Part shown: positions 22,420-34,069 of the stretch, in pieces | How the letters are laid out: each line of letters begins with the position of its first letter | How positions within the stretch are numbered: the stretch's first letter is position 1 | From: Metellina segmentata | Taxonomy: Eukaryota; Arthropoda; Arachnida; Araneae; Tetragnathidae | Reading direction: 5' to 3' | Length of the DNA: 64,000 nucleotides | NCBI GenBank assembly: GCA_947359465.1 | Contig: OX375883.1 | Location: forward strand, 87,662,911-87,726,910 | Notes under the pieces: generated by a model | Seen by the model: the letters and a program-made list of their open reading frames with translations, nothing else | Databases searched by the model: none | Told to the model about the DNA's origin: nothing | Translations under genes and position numbers: made by a program

Positions 22420-23585
22420 AGTATGAAAAACGCTATTTCGGAATATAAAAGTAACCACGCAGTCAAAATGGCGTATCAAATGACCGTTTCACATGCATTC
22501 AAACGAACCCAGTGGAGACGCCATTATTATGCAACCACATACACAATAGACCTATTATCTTCGCGAAATGCCTTTGAAACTCACCTGTATTCGACGATCA
22601 ACAACGTTCATGTGCAGTTTTAAAAAAGAATGCGAATGGTCTTGCCATACAAGCTTCAGTTTTTAAAACAAATATACAATGTTAGGATGCATTATATATG
22701 ACGAATATATCATGCATATACATATCGGATGCCGAACATTGTCGCTTTCGCAGAAATCTTTTTATGCTTCGGGAAGTAATGCTTAAAATACTTTTTATAT
22801 GCCTAAAATAATATAACTTGTATGTTATTTTGAAAATAACTGTTCTTTTATTAACTAATATTCGAACGTGGCCAGAATTTTTGTTCCGGAAGTCCAATAT
22901 TACAAATGGAATTCTTAAGAGAAATCTATATCTTATATCACACGTTTATAAAGTGGTATTTTATGTTCTTTTTTGTTATCAGACTATGAACTTCAAAAGC
23001 GATTACAATAAAAGCGATATATATGGGTTGATATGAATTACATGAATGTTTGGTTGAGTTTTAATGGCGCAAGGGAAATATTTGTCCAATCTGCGTCTAA
23101 CATAAGATAGATTACGAACGTCAAGTAATCAGTTACAGTTATCAGTTGGTGCACTGAAAGTGAAAAGCATAATTTTTGTGTTCATTCAGTGCCTCTGCTA
23201 GAAACATACAAAGGATATTATGACAAAAAGATCGGTTTTTCAAATGAGCACTTTTTTATTATTATTCTAAAAATTATCGTTTCTTTCAACTTTCGTACCA
23301 ATAAAAATTGTGAATAATTTTGGTTTGACGCGAATTGTATGCGAACAATTTTGTTATAGAGGAAAAAAAAAATTTATGGCACGTTTAAATGTTTGATTTA
23401 CAGTTGCTACCTGAGTGAATCCAAGATGATATTTTTAAATACATAAACAAGCTCTAAAAGATTAAGGACAATATTTTTTTACAGATTTACCTATGGTGGA
23501 ACGAAAGAAATGTAGACTATATAATATCGAATATTTAAAGTACGGCCCGTTATTCAATCGATCCAAAGAGATCACCAATGATTGC
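22420..23585. other. sowah intron 1, no recognised element
   Basis: AT-rich DNA with short chance frames only; no repeats with visible ends. Confidence 0.4.
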
Positions 23586-23589
23586 TTTA

Positions 23590-24535
23590 AAAATTTAGAT
23601 CCAAGTTAGAAACTAGCTTTTTTAAATTTTAAAGTTACACACAGCTACATAAATATGTAAGTGAAATTTAAACGAGTTTTCTCGAAGGGTTTAGAGTTTT
23701 TTAGAGGTTGTTGCTGAAATAAAATTGTGCTTGAAAAAGGGGTGTTGAGTCAAAAAGGTATGTGAAATTACACTGGAAATTCTTTTAAACTTCAGTTCCT
23801 AGTTACAAACTAGCTTCTTGATATTTTAAAATCACACACTGCTACGTAAATACTTAAGTGAAAAGTTGTTGCCGAAAAAAAATTGCCATTGGAAAAGGGA
23901 TGTTGAGCCAAAAACCTTGCTATTGAAAAAGGGATGTTGAGCCAAAAACCGTTTGGGAAATTCTTCCAAACTTCAGTTCCAAGTTACAATTAGTTTTTTG
24001 AAATTTTAAAATTACACAGTTACAAGTTACATAAATAAGTAAGTGAAATTCAAACAAGAGTTTTCTAGAAAAAGCAGTTTTCCAGAAATTGTAGCCAAAA
24101 AAAAAAATTGCCCTTGAAAATTCAGCCAAAAAAGTTTGGGAAACTACGATGGAAATTCTTCCAAACTTCAGTTCCAAGTTCGAAACTAGCTTTTTGAAAT
24201 TTTAAAAGAACACACAGCTACACAAATGCGTAAGCGAAATTCAAACAAGAGAGTTTTCTAGAAAAGGCAGAGTTTTCCAAAAGTGGTTGCCGAAAAAAAT
24301 TGCCCTTGAAAATGGGGTGTGGAACCAAAAAAGTTAGGGAAACAACGCTGGAAATTCTTTCAAACTTCACTTCCAAGTTACAAATTAGCTTTTTGAAATA
24401 TTAAAATTACACACAGCTACATAAATAAGTGAAATTCAAACAAGAGAGTTTTCTAAAAGAGGCAGTTTTTCAGAAGTTGTAGGCGAAAAAAATTGCCTTT
24501 GAAAATGGGGAGTGGAATCAAAACAGTTTGGGGTT
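23590..24535. repeat. Tandem array of five roughly 190-bp units
   Basis: Units start at about 23595, 23800, 23972, 24168 and 24367, each with TTCCAAGTTACAAACTAGCT-like sequence. They continue through ACACAGCTACATAAAT, AGTTTTCTAGAAAA and a short TTGCCCTTGAAAA block. The unit near 23880-23955 contains an extra internal 37-bp duplication (GGGATGTTGAGCCAAAAACC twice). The spacing varies (172-205 bp) and the divergence indicates an old satellite-like block in sowah intron 1. Confidence 0.75.
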
Positions 24536-24875
24536 CTCCGCTGCAAACAAGCGTGCGCAATGCAACGAAAACAAGAACACCGATCAAGACGCAAACATAC
24601 CTGACAGGTAGTAAACAGAACCGCACCTTGCGAAACACCAATCGCCAACCAATGCGTCACAACTCCACGTGAAAGGAAGGGGGATGGCCCAATCCACTCG
24701 ACCCCACCACAACCACCTTGACATTCCCGACGGCAATACGCAGAAAGTGAAAACGATGTGAACGGCCTCTCGCATTGATCCCAAACGACACCACTAGGCC
24801 TAACTCAACCCCACCTGTTGCGTGGTGTGGAACAAAAATCGGGAGCGGAAGAACAGGAAAAAAGGGATATCTCAC

Positions 24876-24996
24876 CTTGGCATCGGGGGTCGTTCAGGAC
24901 TCCCCTGAAGTTGGAGACGAGGTCAAAGTTGGTGCAGCGTCCTCCCTTGTCCAGCAAAAACCGGACGACCTCGCGTTCGTTCAGAACGTCTTCCAT
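24876..24996 (-). CDS. sowah: sosondowah exon 1 (start of coding)
   Basis: The ATG at 24996 opens MEDVLNEREVVRFLLDKGGR followed by CTNFDLVSNFRGVLNDPRCQ, then one base of a split codon and a CAAG-GTGAGA donor. This is the SOWAH N-terminal domain as I know it from vertebrate SOWAHA-D and fly sowah (ExVLxFLLexGGRVxNxxLxxxFxxxL): a winged-helix-like module that begins the protein. The 121-bp coding part leaves phase 1, which exon 2 completes. The region just upstream is GC-richer than its surroundings and may hold the 5' UTR and promoter; the transcription start cannot be placed. Together the four visible exons give 633 codons. Confidence 0.75.
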
Positions 24997-25146
24997 GACG
25001 CCGGACGCCTCCCGTGTTTAGAGAGGGCGCTGCTCACCTGAGCAACTCACCTGTGAATGAAAGGGGATCGACTGCATATTGAGTTCCGTATTCATCGGTT
25101 GCGTTTGAAGAAAAAAGGGTTGTTGAGACCTTTGCTCAAACCCTTG

Positions 25147-26845
25147 TCCGACCATCCGGTCTGGTGGTAAAGGTATTAGCCTCTAGAACGGAAGGTTCCT
25201 GGTTCGAATCCGGGAATGGATATTTGTAAGCGTATGGCGTAGAGGCGGCTGGTGCACCTTAAATCTGTCGTGGACGAAAGTCCTCACGTTGGCGTGCTGT
25301 GGAAGTTTGGAGAGTGAAGTGTCAGCTCAGGTGTTACTTCGTCGTCTGACCGTGGTTCAACATTACGAGGTGTTGTCCTCGGATCTTTCCCTTAAGGGAC
25401 TGATCCCGAACCGTCGTCAATAGCCCGTTGTGTTGCTCTAGTACGACGTTAACTAAAATTACCCCTTACCCTTACTCTGGACCAATAGCTCGTTGTGTTG
25501 CTCTAGTACGACGTTAATTAAAAATTACCAATTTCCAATTTACTCTAGACATGATGCGCCGACCAACCGGTATAGTGGTTAAGGTGTTAGCCTCTGGATC
25601 GGAAGGTTCCTGGTTCGAATCCGGGTTCGGGCATGGATGTTTGTAAGCATACGGTGTAAAGGCGGCTGGTGCACCTTAAATCTGTCGTGGACGAAAGTCC
25701 TCACGTTGGCGTCTGTGGAAGTTTGGAGAGTGAAGTGTCAGCTCAGGTGTTACTTCGTCATCTGACCGTGGTTCAACATTACGAGGTGTTGTCCTCGAAT
25801 CTTTCCCTTAAGGGACTGATCCCGAACCGTCGTCAATAGCCCGTTGTGTTGCTCTAGTACGACGTTAACTAAAATTACCCCTTACCCTTACTCTGGACCA
25901 ATAGCTCGTTGTGTTGCTCTAGTACGACGTTAATTACCAATTTCCAATTTACTCTAGACATGATGCGCCGACCAACCGGTATAGTGGTTAAGGTGTTAGC
26001 CTCTGGATCGGAAGGTTCCTGGTTCGAATCCGGGTTCGGGCATGGATGTTTGTAAGCATACGGTGTAAAGGCGGCTGGTGCACCTTAAATCTGTCGTGGA
26101 CGAAAGTCCTCACGTTGGGTTGGCGTAGAAGTTTGGAGAGTGGGGTGCCAGTTCAGGTGTTGCTTCGTCATCTGACCGTGTTTCAAAATTACGAGGTGTT
26201 GTCCTCAGATCTTTCCCTTAAGGGACTGATCCCGAACCGTCGTCAATAGCCCGTTGTGTTGCTCTAGTACGACGTTAACTAAAATTACCCCTTACCCTTA
26301 CTCTGGACCAATAGCTCGTTGTGTTGCTCTAGTACGACGTTAATTAGAATATACCGATTTCCAATAAAATTACCAGAGTTTCAAAATTACGAGGCGTTGT
26401 CCTCGGATCTTTCCCTAAAGGGATTGATCCCGGACCAATAGCTCGTTGTGTTGCTCTAGTACGCCGTTAATTAAAAATTACCAATTTCCAATTTACTCTA
26501 GACTTGATGCGCCGACCAACCGGTATAGTGGTTAAGGCGTTAGCCTCTGGATCGGAAGGTTCCTGGTTCGAATCCGGGTTCGGGCATGGATGTTTGTAAG
26601 CATACGGTGTAAAGGCGGCTGGTGCACCTTAAATCTGTCGTGGACGAAAGTCCTCACATTGGGTTGGCGTGGAAGTTTGGAGAGTGGGGTGCCAGTTCAG
26701 GTGTTGCTTCGTCATCTGACCGTGGTTCAAAATTACGAGGTGTTGTCCTCGGATCTTTCCCTTAAGGGACTGATCCCGACCGTCGTCAATAGCCCGTTGT
26801 GTTGCTCTAGTACGACGTTAACTAAAATTACCATTACCTAGACTT
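25147..26845 (+). repeat. Tandem cluster of SINE-plus-spacer units
   Basis: Four head-bearing SINE copies start at about 25147, 25558, 25967 and 26511 in the same orientation. The second, third and fourth heads are preceded by the same non-SINE spacer, CCAATTTCCAATTTACTCTAG, ending in GATGC. Successive starts are 411, 409 and 544 bp apart; the last gap includes an extra SINE 3' fragment (about 26375-26480). The shared spacer means the array grew by tandem duplication after insertion. Each unit also carries a second partial SINE tail (CTCGTTGTGTTGCTCTAG). Confidence 0.85.
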
Positions 26846-26937
26846 GATGCACCTTAAATCTGTCATGGCCGAATACAAATGCTCTTAAGCCTTTAAAAAA
26901 AGGTTGCAGTTATATGGCGGAATCCGTTCCATATAGG

Positions 26938-27250
26938 GCCGGCTAACCGGTATAGTGGTTAAGGTGTTAGCCTCTATATCGGAAAGTTCCTGGTTCGAAT
27001 CCGGATTCGGGCATGAATGTTTGTAAGCGGATGGTGCACCTTAAACCTGTCTTGGCCGAAAGTCCTCTCGTTGGGTTGGTGTGGAAGTTTGGAGAGTGGG
27101 GTGCCGGCTCAGGTGTTGCCTCGTCATCTGACCGTGGATCAAAGTCACGTGGTGTTGTCTTTGAATCTTTCCTTTAGTGGATTGATCCAGAACCGTCCTA
27201 AATAGCACGCTGTGTGTTGTTCTAGCACTACGTTAATTAAAATTACCTTT
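26938..27250 (+). repeat. Main SINE family, full-length
   Basis: The tRNA-like head GGCTAACCGGTATAGTGGTT, B box and full body are present; part of the post-head segment is deleted near 27030. It ends at ATTAATTAAAATTACC-like sequence. Confidence 0.75.
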
Positions 27251-27329
27251 CCTCAAACACATGACCCAGGTCATAGTGGATTGACTTCCAAAAATTACCG
27301 AGAGTGAAATAAATTTTTTCTAGGATAGG

Positions 27330-27640
27330 TATTATTTTAATTAACGTCACAATGGAGCAATGCAACGGGCTATTGGCGAAGGTCCGGGATCAACCTCGAA
27401 TGGAAAGATCCTAGGACAACACCACGTCATTTAGAACCACGGTCAGATGATCAGGTCACACCTGAGCTGGTACCCCACTGTCCGAACTTCCACACCGCGC
27501 CAACGTGAGGACATTTGTGGCCACGGCAGATTTAACGTGCACCAGCCCGCCTATTGTACACTAGGGTCTTTCTTTGGATTCGAACTCACAACCCACCGGT
27601 TGCTAGTCCGTTCCTCTTGCATCCGGGATACCACAGCCTT
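27330..27640 (-). repeat. SINE with alternative tRNA-like head
   Basis: Minus copy. The body is the shared SINE body (complement of TGGAAGTTTGG and neighbours), but the head is different (complement of GGTTGTGAGTTCGAATCC with an upstream GCAACCGG-type stem). It belongs with the copies at 27700-27990 and 36010-36320. Confidence 0.65.
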
Positions 27641-27699
27641 TCTAGGATAAGACATATCAATTACGGTTCACCGGCAGCAAGGCAGCTTCGCATCATAAG

Positions 27700-27990
27700 C
27701 GGCAGCGGTGACTCAGTTGAAAGAGCAACGGATTAGCAATCGGAGGGCAGCGAATTCAAAACTAGGTCCGATGAAAGACAGCCGTGTTCACGGGGGTGGT
27801 GGACATTAAATCTGTCATGACCTCAAATGTCCTCACGTTGGGGTGGTGTGGAAGTTTGGAGAATGAGGTGTTCCACCTTATAGGTATTGTTCTCGACATC
27901 TGACAGTGGGTCAAAATGACGAAGCGCTGTCCTCGGTTATTTCCCTTGTGATTGATCCCAGTCGCCCGTTACGTTGCTGCAATGTGACTC
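27700..27990 (+). repeat. SINE with alternative tRNA-like head
   Basis: The head GACTCAGTTGAAAGAGCAAC then GGATTAGCAATCGG resembles a tRNA D arm and anticodon arm (possibly tRNA-Ala-like). It is followed by the shared body (AAATCTGTCATGACC, CCTCACGTTGGGG, GTGGAAGTTTGGAGA) and tail. Confidence 0.65.
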
Positions 27991-28000
27991 ACTGTAGATC

Positions 28001-28577
28001 TACACTACCTTACAATAAGGGTACGGACGCCAGCGGATTTGCATAAAATCCGACTGCTTGTTTGAGGGTGTTTTTGTGGTGGGATCTGAGACTTTGTTCC
28101 TGGTCAATTGAACGCCGACCCTTACGACAATCAGAACGCCGACCCCTTGGACAATCAGGTTCGTCCTAAGCTCTGGCAATTTTATGGAATGGACGAATGT
28201 TACTTCCAAAACGATAACACTCATGTTGCAGTCTCTGTCAAGTAGTGGTATCAAAATATGGATGTAAAACGTCTTCCCTGGCCTGCTCAGTGTCCCGACC
28301 TAAGCCCCATAGAACATTTGTGGGACGCGTTAGAACAACGCTTACGGACCAGGGAACCACGTCCGAAATCTACAGCTGAGCTGGCGACATTCTTGTAGCA
28401 GGAATGGACACAAATACCCATAGCTGTGTATCAAAACCTTGTTGAAAGTATGCCCAGAAGGGTTGCGAGTGTCATTCCATCACGTGGGGGGGGGTGACTA
28501 TTCCTCTATCAAAGTATGTATTATTACCCTTATACCATCACATCTTACTGTCCGGTTCATTGTTGATGAGCAGTGTA
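28001..28577 (+). mobile_element. Tc1-like deletion derivative, C-terminal half only
   Basis: The left end TACACTACCTTACAATAAGG and the right end (complement of TACACTGCTCATCAACAATG) form inverted repeats. The plus strand carries LWQFYGMDECYFQNDN and then MDVKRLPWPAQCPDLSPIEH with LWDALEQRLR, the C-terminal Tc1 signatures, followed by stops. It is the sister of the element at 8818-10172. Confidence 0.75.
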
Positions 28578-28579
28578 CC

Positions 28580-29630
28580 TCCACACTACGAAGAGAATAA
28601 AATTTAAATAAAGAATTTTACATAAGGGATGGGAGAATTTGAATTGAAAAAATATAGATCTAGGTGCTAAATAAGCATAAAAAATCGGTAATCAAAACAA
28701 AAAAGCACTCGCCAAATCGCAGCATAGCCAAGAGATGTATCCTATCTCCGAAACGCGATCGAGAGAGCTACGCACTTTTTAAGAGACGAGTTATGACAGG
28801 GACGTAGCCATGTACGGCTGTAGGCTCTTGAAAGAAGAACCACGGTTTTGAAAGAAGAGCATTAACAATTAATAAAAAAGAAAGAGTATATCAGTAAAAT
28901 CTAAAAGAAAATTTAAGAAATTCAAATGAGAATTTTCTTTAAAAATAATAATTTTATTAGAGGTTCTATTGTATCCATTTCTCTACTTGGTGATCAGAAT
29001 TGGAAATGTTACTTAATGCAGAAATTAATTTACGGGATTCGAAGTCGTATATCTCGGGGTCCAAACGAAACACGCCACACTGTCGCTTTGGTCGATGTGG
29101 AAATGTGTCAGTATTTATACAGAAGAAAGCTCGTCACCATTTCAAAATTTACATAAATTTCCAACTAATTTCTTTCTTAACTTAATTTTTCTTGTGTAAA
29201 CTTAAATTGTTTATTTTTACTTTAAACTATGGAAGGATAGCTGTGCCATAAAGCTATAAATTGATAGACTACTTTGACACATAAGTGTTGCTCAAGATGG
29301 AGTCAAGTCTATCACTATACCCTATTATTTTTAATATCCACTCTTCATTATTTTTAATAGCACAGTGTGTGTGACTTACATTTAGTTACCTACCTAATCA
29401 ACAAGTTTTAGATTTGCGACGGGCATGGTTACTTTGACTTTCGTCTAAGTATTTTTAAGTCCCGCGGACTGTTCTGCACCAGCGGAGAATTGATTCGTGC
29501 TGATCGCCTCACTTGTTTGGCTTTGACTGTCGGTATCTACTCACCTCTTTGGAAGGCTAAAGAGACATTGTCCTCAGTTTTTTATAATTGCTTTTACTGT
29601 TCTCTTTATTTGGATCGTTTAATCTTCTGT
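28580..29630. other. No gene recognised
   Basis: AT-rich intergenic DNA between the sowah 5' end and the CAP gene; no recognisable exon or element ends. Confidence 0.4.
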
Positions 29631-29634
29631 GTTT

Positions 29635-29790
29635 TCTGAGGCCGTGGTAGTGAATTAGAAATCAGAGAGTTGCGAGTTCGAAACTCGATCCAGACAAAGA
29701 CCATCGCGTACGTAGAGTCAGGTTCACGTTAAATTTGTAGTGGTCTCAAATGTCCTCACGTTGGCGTGGTGTGGAAGTTTGGTGTGGTTT
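29635..29790 (+). repeat. SINE with alternative head, 3'-truncated
   Basis: The head GAGGCCGTGGTAGTGAATTA has a B-box-like GAGTTCGAAACTCG. The shared body follows up to GTGGAAGTTTGG, where the copy stops. Confidence 0.6.
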
Positions 29791-29898
29791 CTTTTATGCT
29801 TTTACTGTGGATCGAGGCTAAGGATATTTGTCTGTAGCGGCTGCTGAATTGGAAAATATAAAACAATACTTAAGCTTTAATTTTTTTGGTGGAAATGC

Positions 29899-30892
29899 AC
29901 AGTCCAGTCACATTAATGTGACCACCTGCCAAAAGCCAGAATAACCACCTTTGGCAGAGCGGACCGCTGCGAGACGTGCAGGAAGAGAGTCAATTAGGTT
30001 TCTGAAGGTGTTCACTGAGATGTTGAGCCATGCCGACTCCAGTGCCGTGGCCTGCTACGCTAGATTACCTCCCTCCTCCATTCTTTCCGGCAATTGTTGC
30101 AGGGTGTTTGCTTTTAGACGTTTAACGCCGTTTACGCCAACGTCCATCTGTCCGATAGAGCATAAAACGTGATTTATCCGAAAAAGCCAACTGTCGCCAC
30201 CCTGTGGACGTCCAGTTGCTGTACTGACGTACAAATTCCAGCCTCCGTCGCCGATGAACAGCAGTCAGCATAGGTGCATTAACCTGGCGTCTGCTGCGGA
30301 TGCCTATGCGCAGCAACGTTCGCTGAACCGTTGTTGAGGATACACTCTTGGTAGCCCTTGGTTCATCTGGGCGGTCAGTTGCACGTCTATTCGCCCGAAC
30401 GCATCTCCGTAGCCTTCGTTCGCCTCTGTCATCTATAGCCCGTGGTGCACCACATGTGCCGCTGATTTTGGATAGTGCCATTTTGCCATGCACGGTATAC
30501 TTTTACCACGGAGGCACGCGAACAGTTCACAAAATTAGCCGTTTCCGAAATGCTTCCACCCTTGGCCCGAAAGCCAATAATCATGCCCTCTTGGAAGTCG
30601 GATAAATCGCTACGTTTCTACATTACGCCAACGATTGAAATGCTTTCCGATCTAAGGCAATCTAAGGATTGAGCTAGGGAACCTAGCCCCGTAGGGGCTT
30701 TAATCCCATATCTGAATAATAAAACATGATAAGAATTACACATAAAAATAAAGTGTCAAAGTGCTTTCCGATGCCCTAGGACATCCTTTATATACACTCT
30801 ACTACAATGTGCTGCCACCTGCCTTTTGTGATTGGTTATTTCACGTTAACGTCGAAAGAAGGTGGTGGTCACATTAATGTGACTGGACTGTG
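29899..30892 (-). mobile_element. Tc1-like transposon relic
   Basis: Inverted ends contain CAGTCCAGTCACATTAATGT and its complement; the right flank is TA. The minus strand encodes a recognisable but broken transposase: DFQEGMIIGFRAKGGSISET near the start, RAIDDRGERRLRRCVRANRR, SVSSTTVQRTLLRIGIRSRR, FSDKSRFMLYRTDGRW (first catalytic region), then a deletion, and finally WLNISVNTFRNLIDSLPARL near the C-terminus. The second and third DDE regions are missing and at least one frameshift is present. Confidence 0.85.
30122..30493 (-). pseudogene. Tc1-like transposase, N-terminal and first catalytic region
   Basis: About 123 codons are open, covering the HTH-containing part and the first aspartate motif (FSDKSRF). 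The frame then ends abruptly in a deletion inside the element at 29899-30892. No functional product is expected. Confidence 0.75.
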
Positions 30893-32218
30893 TATGTATA
30901 CTAATTGAGGTTATTGTCCATTCAAATTTCTATTTTGTTTTTCATGGGAAAAAGAATCAGATTATCTATTTTCTCGATATCTTAGAAAATTGGTGAGTTT
31001 GTAAAGTGTATAGTACTCTTATGGATGTTAGAGATCAAAAAGAAAAATAACCTTTATAATTTATTATTTATATTATAACACCTCTAATTTAAAAAAAAGA
31101 TCTAAAATATTTTCCAAGGTACTTGGATTACTTGTCTCGCTGCAGTAAATAAGTCCTGGAAAACTTGTATGCGGTTTTTTTCGATCTAGATGTCGTTGGT
31201 GGTAGTATTTCTACGACGAAACGTGTTTTCAAAGCATATTCCTAACACCTCGTCAGTTGGTTTGTTTTTTGGGAACGATTTCAGCACGTCGCTAATAAAA
31301 TTTTAAATGAATTTAGAATTGATATATGATAGCTAATTGAGTCAGCGCCAATTAGATTAAACGCCAAACGGCGATAAACAACATAAAATTTTTTAAACAA
31401 AAATGAAATTTTTGTGATTAAATGTTTTATTTTAATAAATTAAATTTTGTTGCTTCGATTCTAAAATTTCGACATTTTTTTGGAATTTCTTGTCACACAT
31501 TGTATTTTTGAGTGAAATAGAAATTTTTATCTTCAAAGCTTTAGAATCCAATTATCCAATTCCCACACCAAGAAAATTTCTACTTCCGTGTCTTCATTTG
31601 CATTTGCATGAAAATCTACGTAATTTATAAACAAACTATGGCACTGAAAATATTTTGAAAAAATCAAGTTACCATCAAAAATTTAAATTTCTGAGAAATA
31701 AAGAAATTGGAAGAAGTTAGAAAAAGGATAGTTCAAACACATTTGTAAGCTGCCAAGTTACGGACACAGCTGAGCGGTTTTTTGTGAAGATATTAAGAGA
31801 ACAAACAGAAAACGAAATATTCCGAAGCAACGGGTGGCTAAGACGTCACAGCCAACCAATTAGATTCATCCGGCTTAGAATCATAAATATTTTTTTGTAG
31901 CACAGTCACAATTAGCAGTTTTTGTGAAATCACTATTAGCTATTTCATATACAACGGGTTGCTAAGAGGTTTCATAACCAACAATGTAGATTAGAACCGG
32001 TACCAACCACATTTAGAACAGATAAAAGGCTTCAACAACTTCATTATCGCTAATCATATTCACACACATCTCAGCGCAGCCACATTTAAGGGTGCACTTT
32101 ATAATCAAATCCTTATCAAAAACTGTAAGAACAACCAAAATACAACGAAATAGCAATATTATATATAAAATATAATATTTATAAAAAACTGGTGACCATT
32201 GTAAACGTTACCACATTT

Positions 32219-32236
32219 CCCCAGTAGATGGCGGTG
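32219..32236 (+). promoter_or_regulatory. CTCF-like motif
   Basis: CCCCAGTAGATGGCGGTG contains a perfect match to the 15-base core CCASYAGRKGGCRSY. This is a motif match only; occupancy is unknown. Confidence 0.4.
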
Positions 32237-33110
32237 TAACATGCTGCTATCACTCCAATTATCGTTTACGAGAAGTTGTTATCGATTACACCGGATGAAT
32301 AGTTTTCATATGTTTAGTTCGTATTGGGTCCAAATTTTATGAAATAACAGTTGGTTCAAGAATGATTACCTTTCTTTTCGTTCAATTTAGAACCACAAAG
32401 TAAATATTGCGACATGCGTTACTTCAGTTTTCAATGAGTTCGATATACGTCACAGGTGGCGCTGTTCAAATAAAGAGAACAATATAGTCACCTAGCACAA
32501 AAGTACCCTACCGCTGTTTTACAATAAATATAAATATCTTTTGAATATCATTACCTACATTAAAGTAACACGATTTAAGCATTTGCAAATTAATATATGT
32601 ATTAAGAATCGTTATTTAATCTGGTAAGAGTCATACTTTTTTGTGGAAAATATTTTATTAATAAACATTTTTTAAATAAAACCATATCTTAAAAAATAAG
32701 ATTTAATGCATTTCATGTCATCCTTAGTATTCAAAATGTTTCGTTTGCTTGAATCTAAAGAAATGTTGAAAACCAATGCTACAAGGATAACAGTTTGAAA
32801 GACAAGCTTAAAATATGAGGGATAATCCAATTTAAAAGTGTGAATTTTAAACACATAAAAAAACTCAGAATTCCTCCTTGAAGAATGCAATTGATAAACA
32901 AGAAAATATGTGACATTTTAAGCGACATCTTAAATCGGAATTTCATTCGGAATTTCAAGAATCAATATAAATCATCTTTACCTAAATGAATAGTACTCCT
33001 TAGTGCAACTTCTTTTTTCAACATAGATCAGATATAAGTCAAGTTGAAATGAAAGATTTATACATAAACTGGCAATAGGACATTACTGGCAGTATGGCAA
33101 TAGCTACTGC

Positions 33111-33131
33111 ACTGCCATCTAGTAGCACTGG
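33111..33131 (-). promoter_or_regulatory. CTCF-like motif
   Basis: The reverse complement reads CTACTAGATGGCAGT, one mismatch from CCASYAGRKGGCRSY. It faces the motif at 32219-32236. Confidence 0.3.
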
Positions 33132-34069
33132 AGGAAAAATTATATTAAGGTGATAGTTTGACTACTTGGCGATTTATTTATTTTATTTCTTTCATTCATT
33201 CTGCTCATTCATCAGTTTGTGGTTTATTTTTCTTTGCGACATTCTCTTTCGATTTACTTCAATTTTTGTTTAGAATTAGTCGTTTTCTTCTAGTGATGTC
33301 ACTAGCAGTGATTTCATAGCAGCGGTTCTGTGACTCTACCGAAGATTATACGTGATTCTAAACAGTGATTTTCAGTGATCGGCGAGTTTTTCGAAGAGCT
33401 TCTGAGTCTAGAGATGTAAATGAATCATTTCACAATAACATTTCTAACTGTGACTGCTACTGAAGAATATCTGATTCTAAACTGTGACTGAATCTTATTG
33501 GTTGCTGTTTGAGGGAGATGCTGTTATTGTGACTAAAGATATTTTGCTCTTCTCAAATTCGCGGCTTACCCCAAATCATCTTTTAGTCCGCAGCAATTGC
33601 AATACCTATTTTAAAATTTTAAGCCTGTTATTCTTCCCTTTTAAAATAAATATTTTCTCAATCAACTAATGCAGTTCATTTTCATATCTTTCCTGACTAG
33701 AATGTGACATATGTATCCTCCATGCTACCCTAGCTCTTTAAACTGGAATCAGCTTCCAAATTGAAACAATTATCCTTTATAATATCTTCCTACTTCTTAA
33801 TTTTATCTAATTTCCCAATTATTGTTAAATATTTCCCTTTTCCCCAGAAACTTTGAACTTTTTCTGTACTATAGTTACAATCAAATACAACAAAATTTCT
33901 AAAATAGTAATCAAGATGTGGATGTAGAGATTTTTTTTCTAGAACACAGAAATTCATAAGCTGTGGGAGAAGATTTATTTCAAAAACCAAAGTGTGTAAA
34001 ATTTCTTTATGTATTCTTTTCCTTCGTGTTTTAAAAATACATTGACTAATAAGAAATGTCATAAATATG

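Larger units (their letters stand above)
30895..34065. other. TE-poor, AT-rich intergenic region with CTCF-like motifs
   Basis: No exon or transposon ends are recognised. Three CTCF-like cores occur at 32219-32236, 32451-32464 and 33111-33131. The sequence is otherwise AT-rich, with short imperfect repeats (CAACGGGT then GCTAAGA near 31830 and 31950). Confidence 0.4.

Noticed and set aside
25558..25635. Possible tRNA genes (A and B boxes with GGTTCGAATCC)
   Set aside because: Many near-identical copies are fused to the same 3' body, the anticodon stem does not pair convincingly, and target duplications show retroposition. They are SINE heads.
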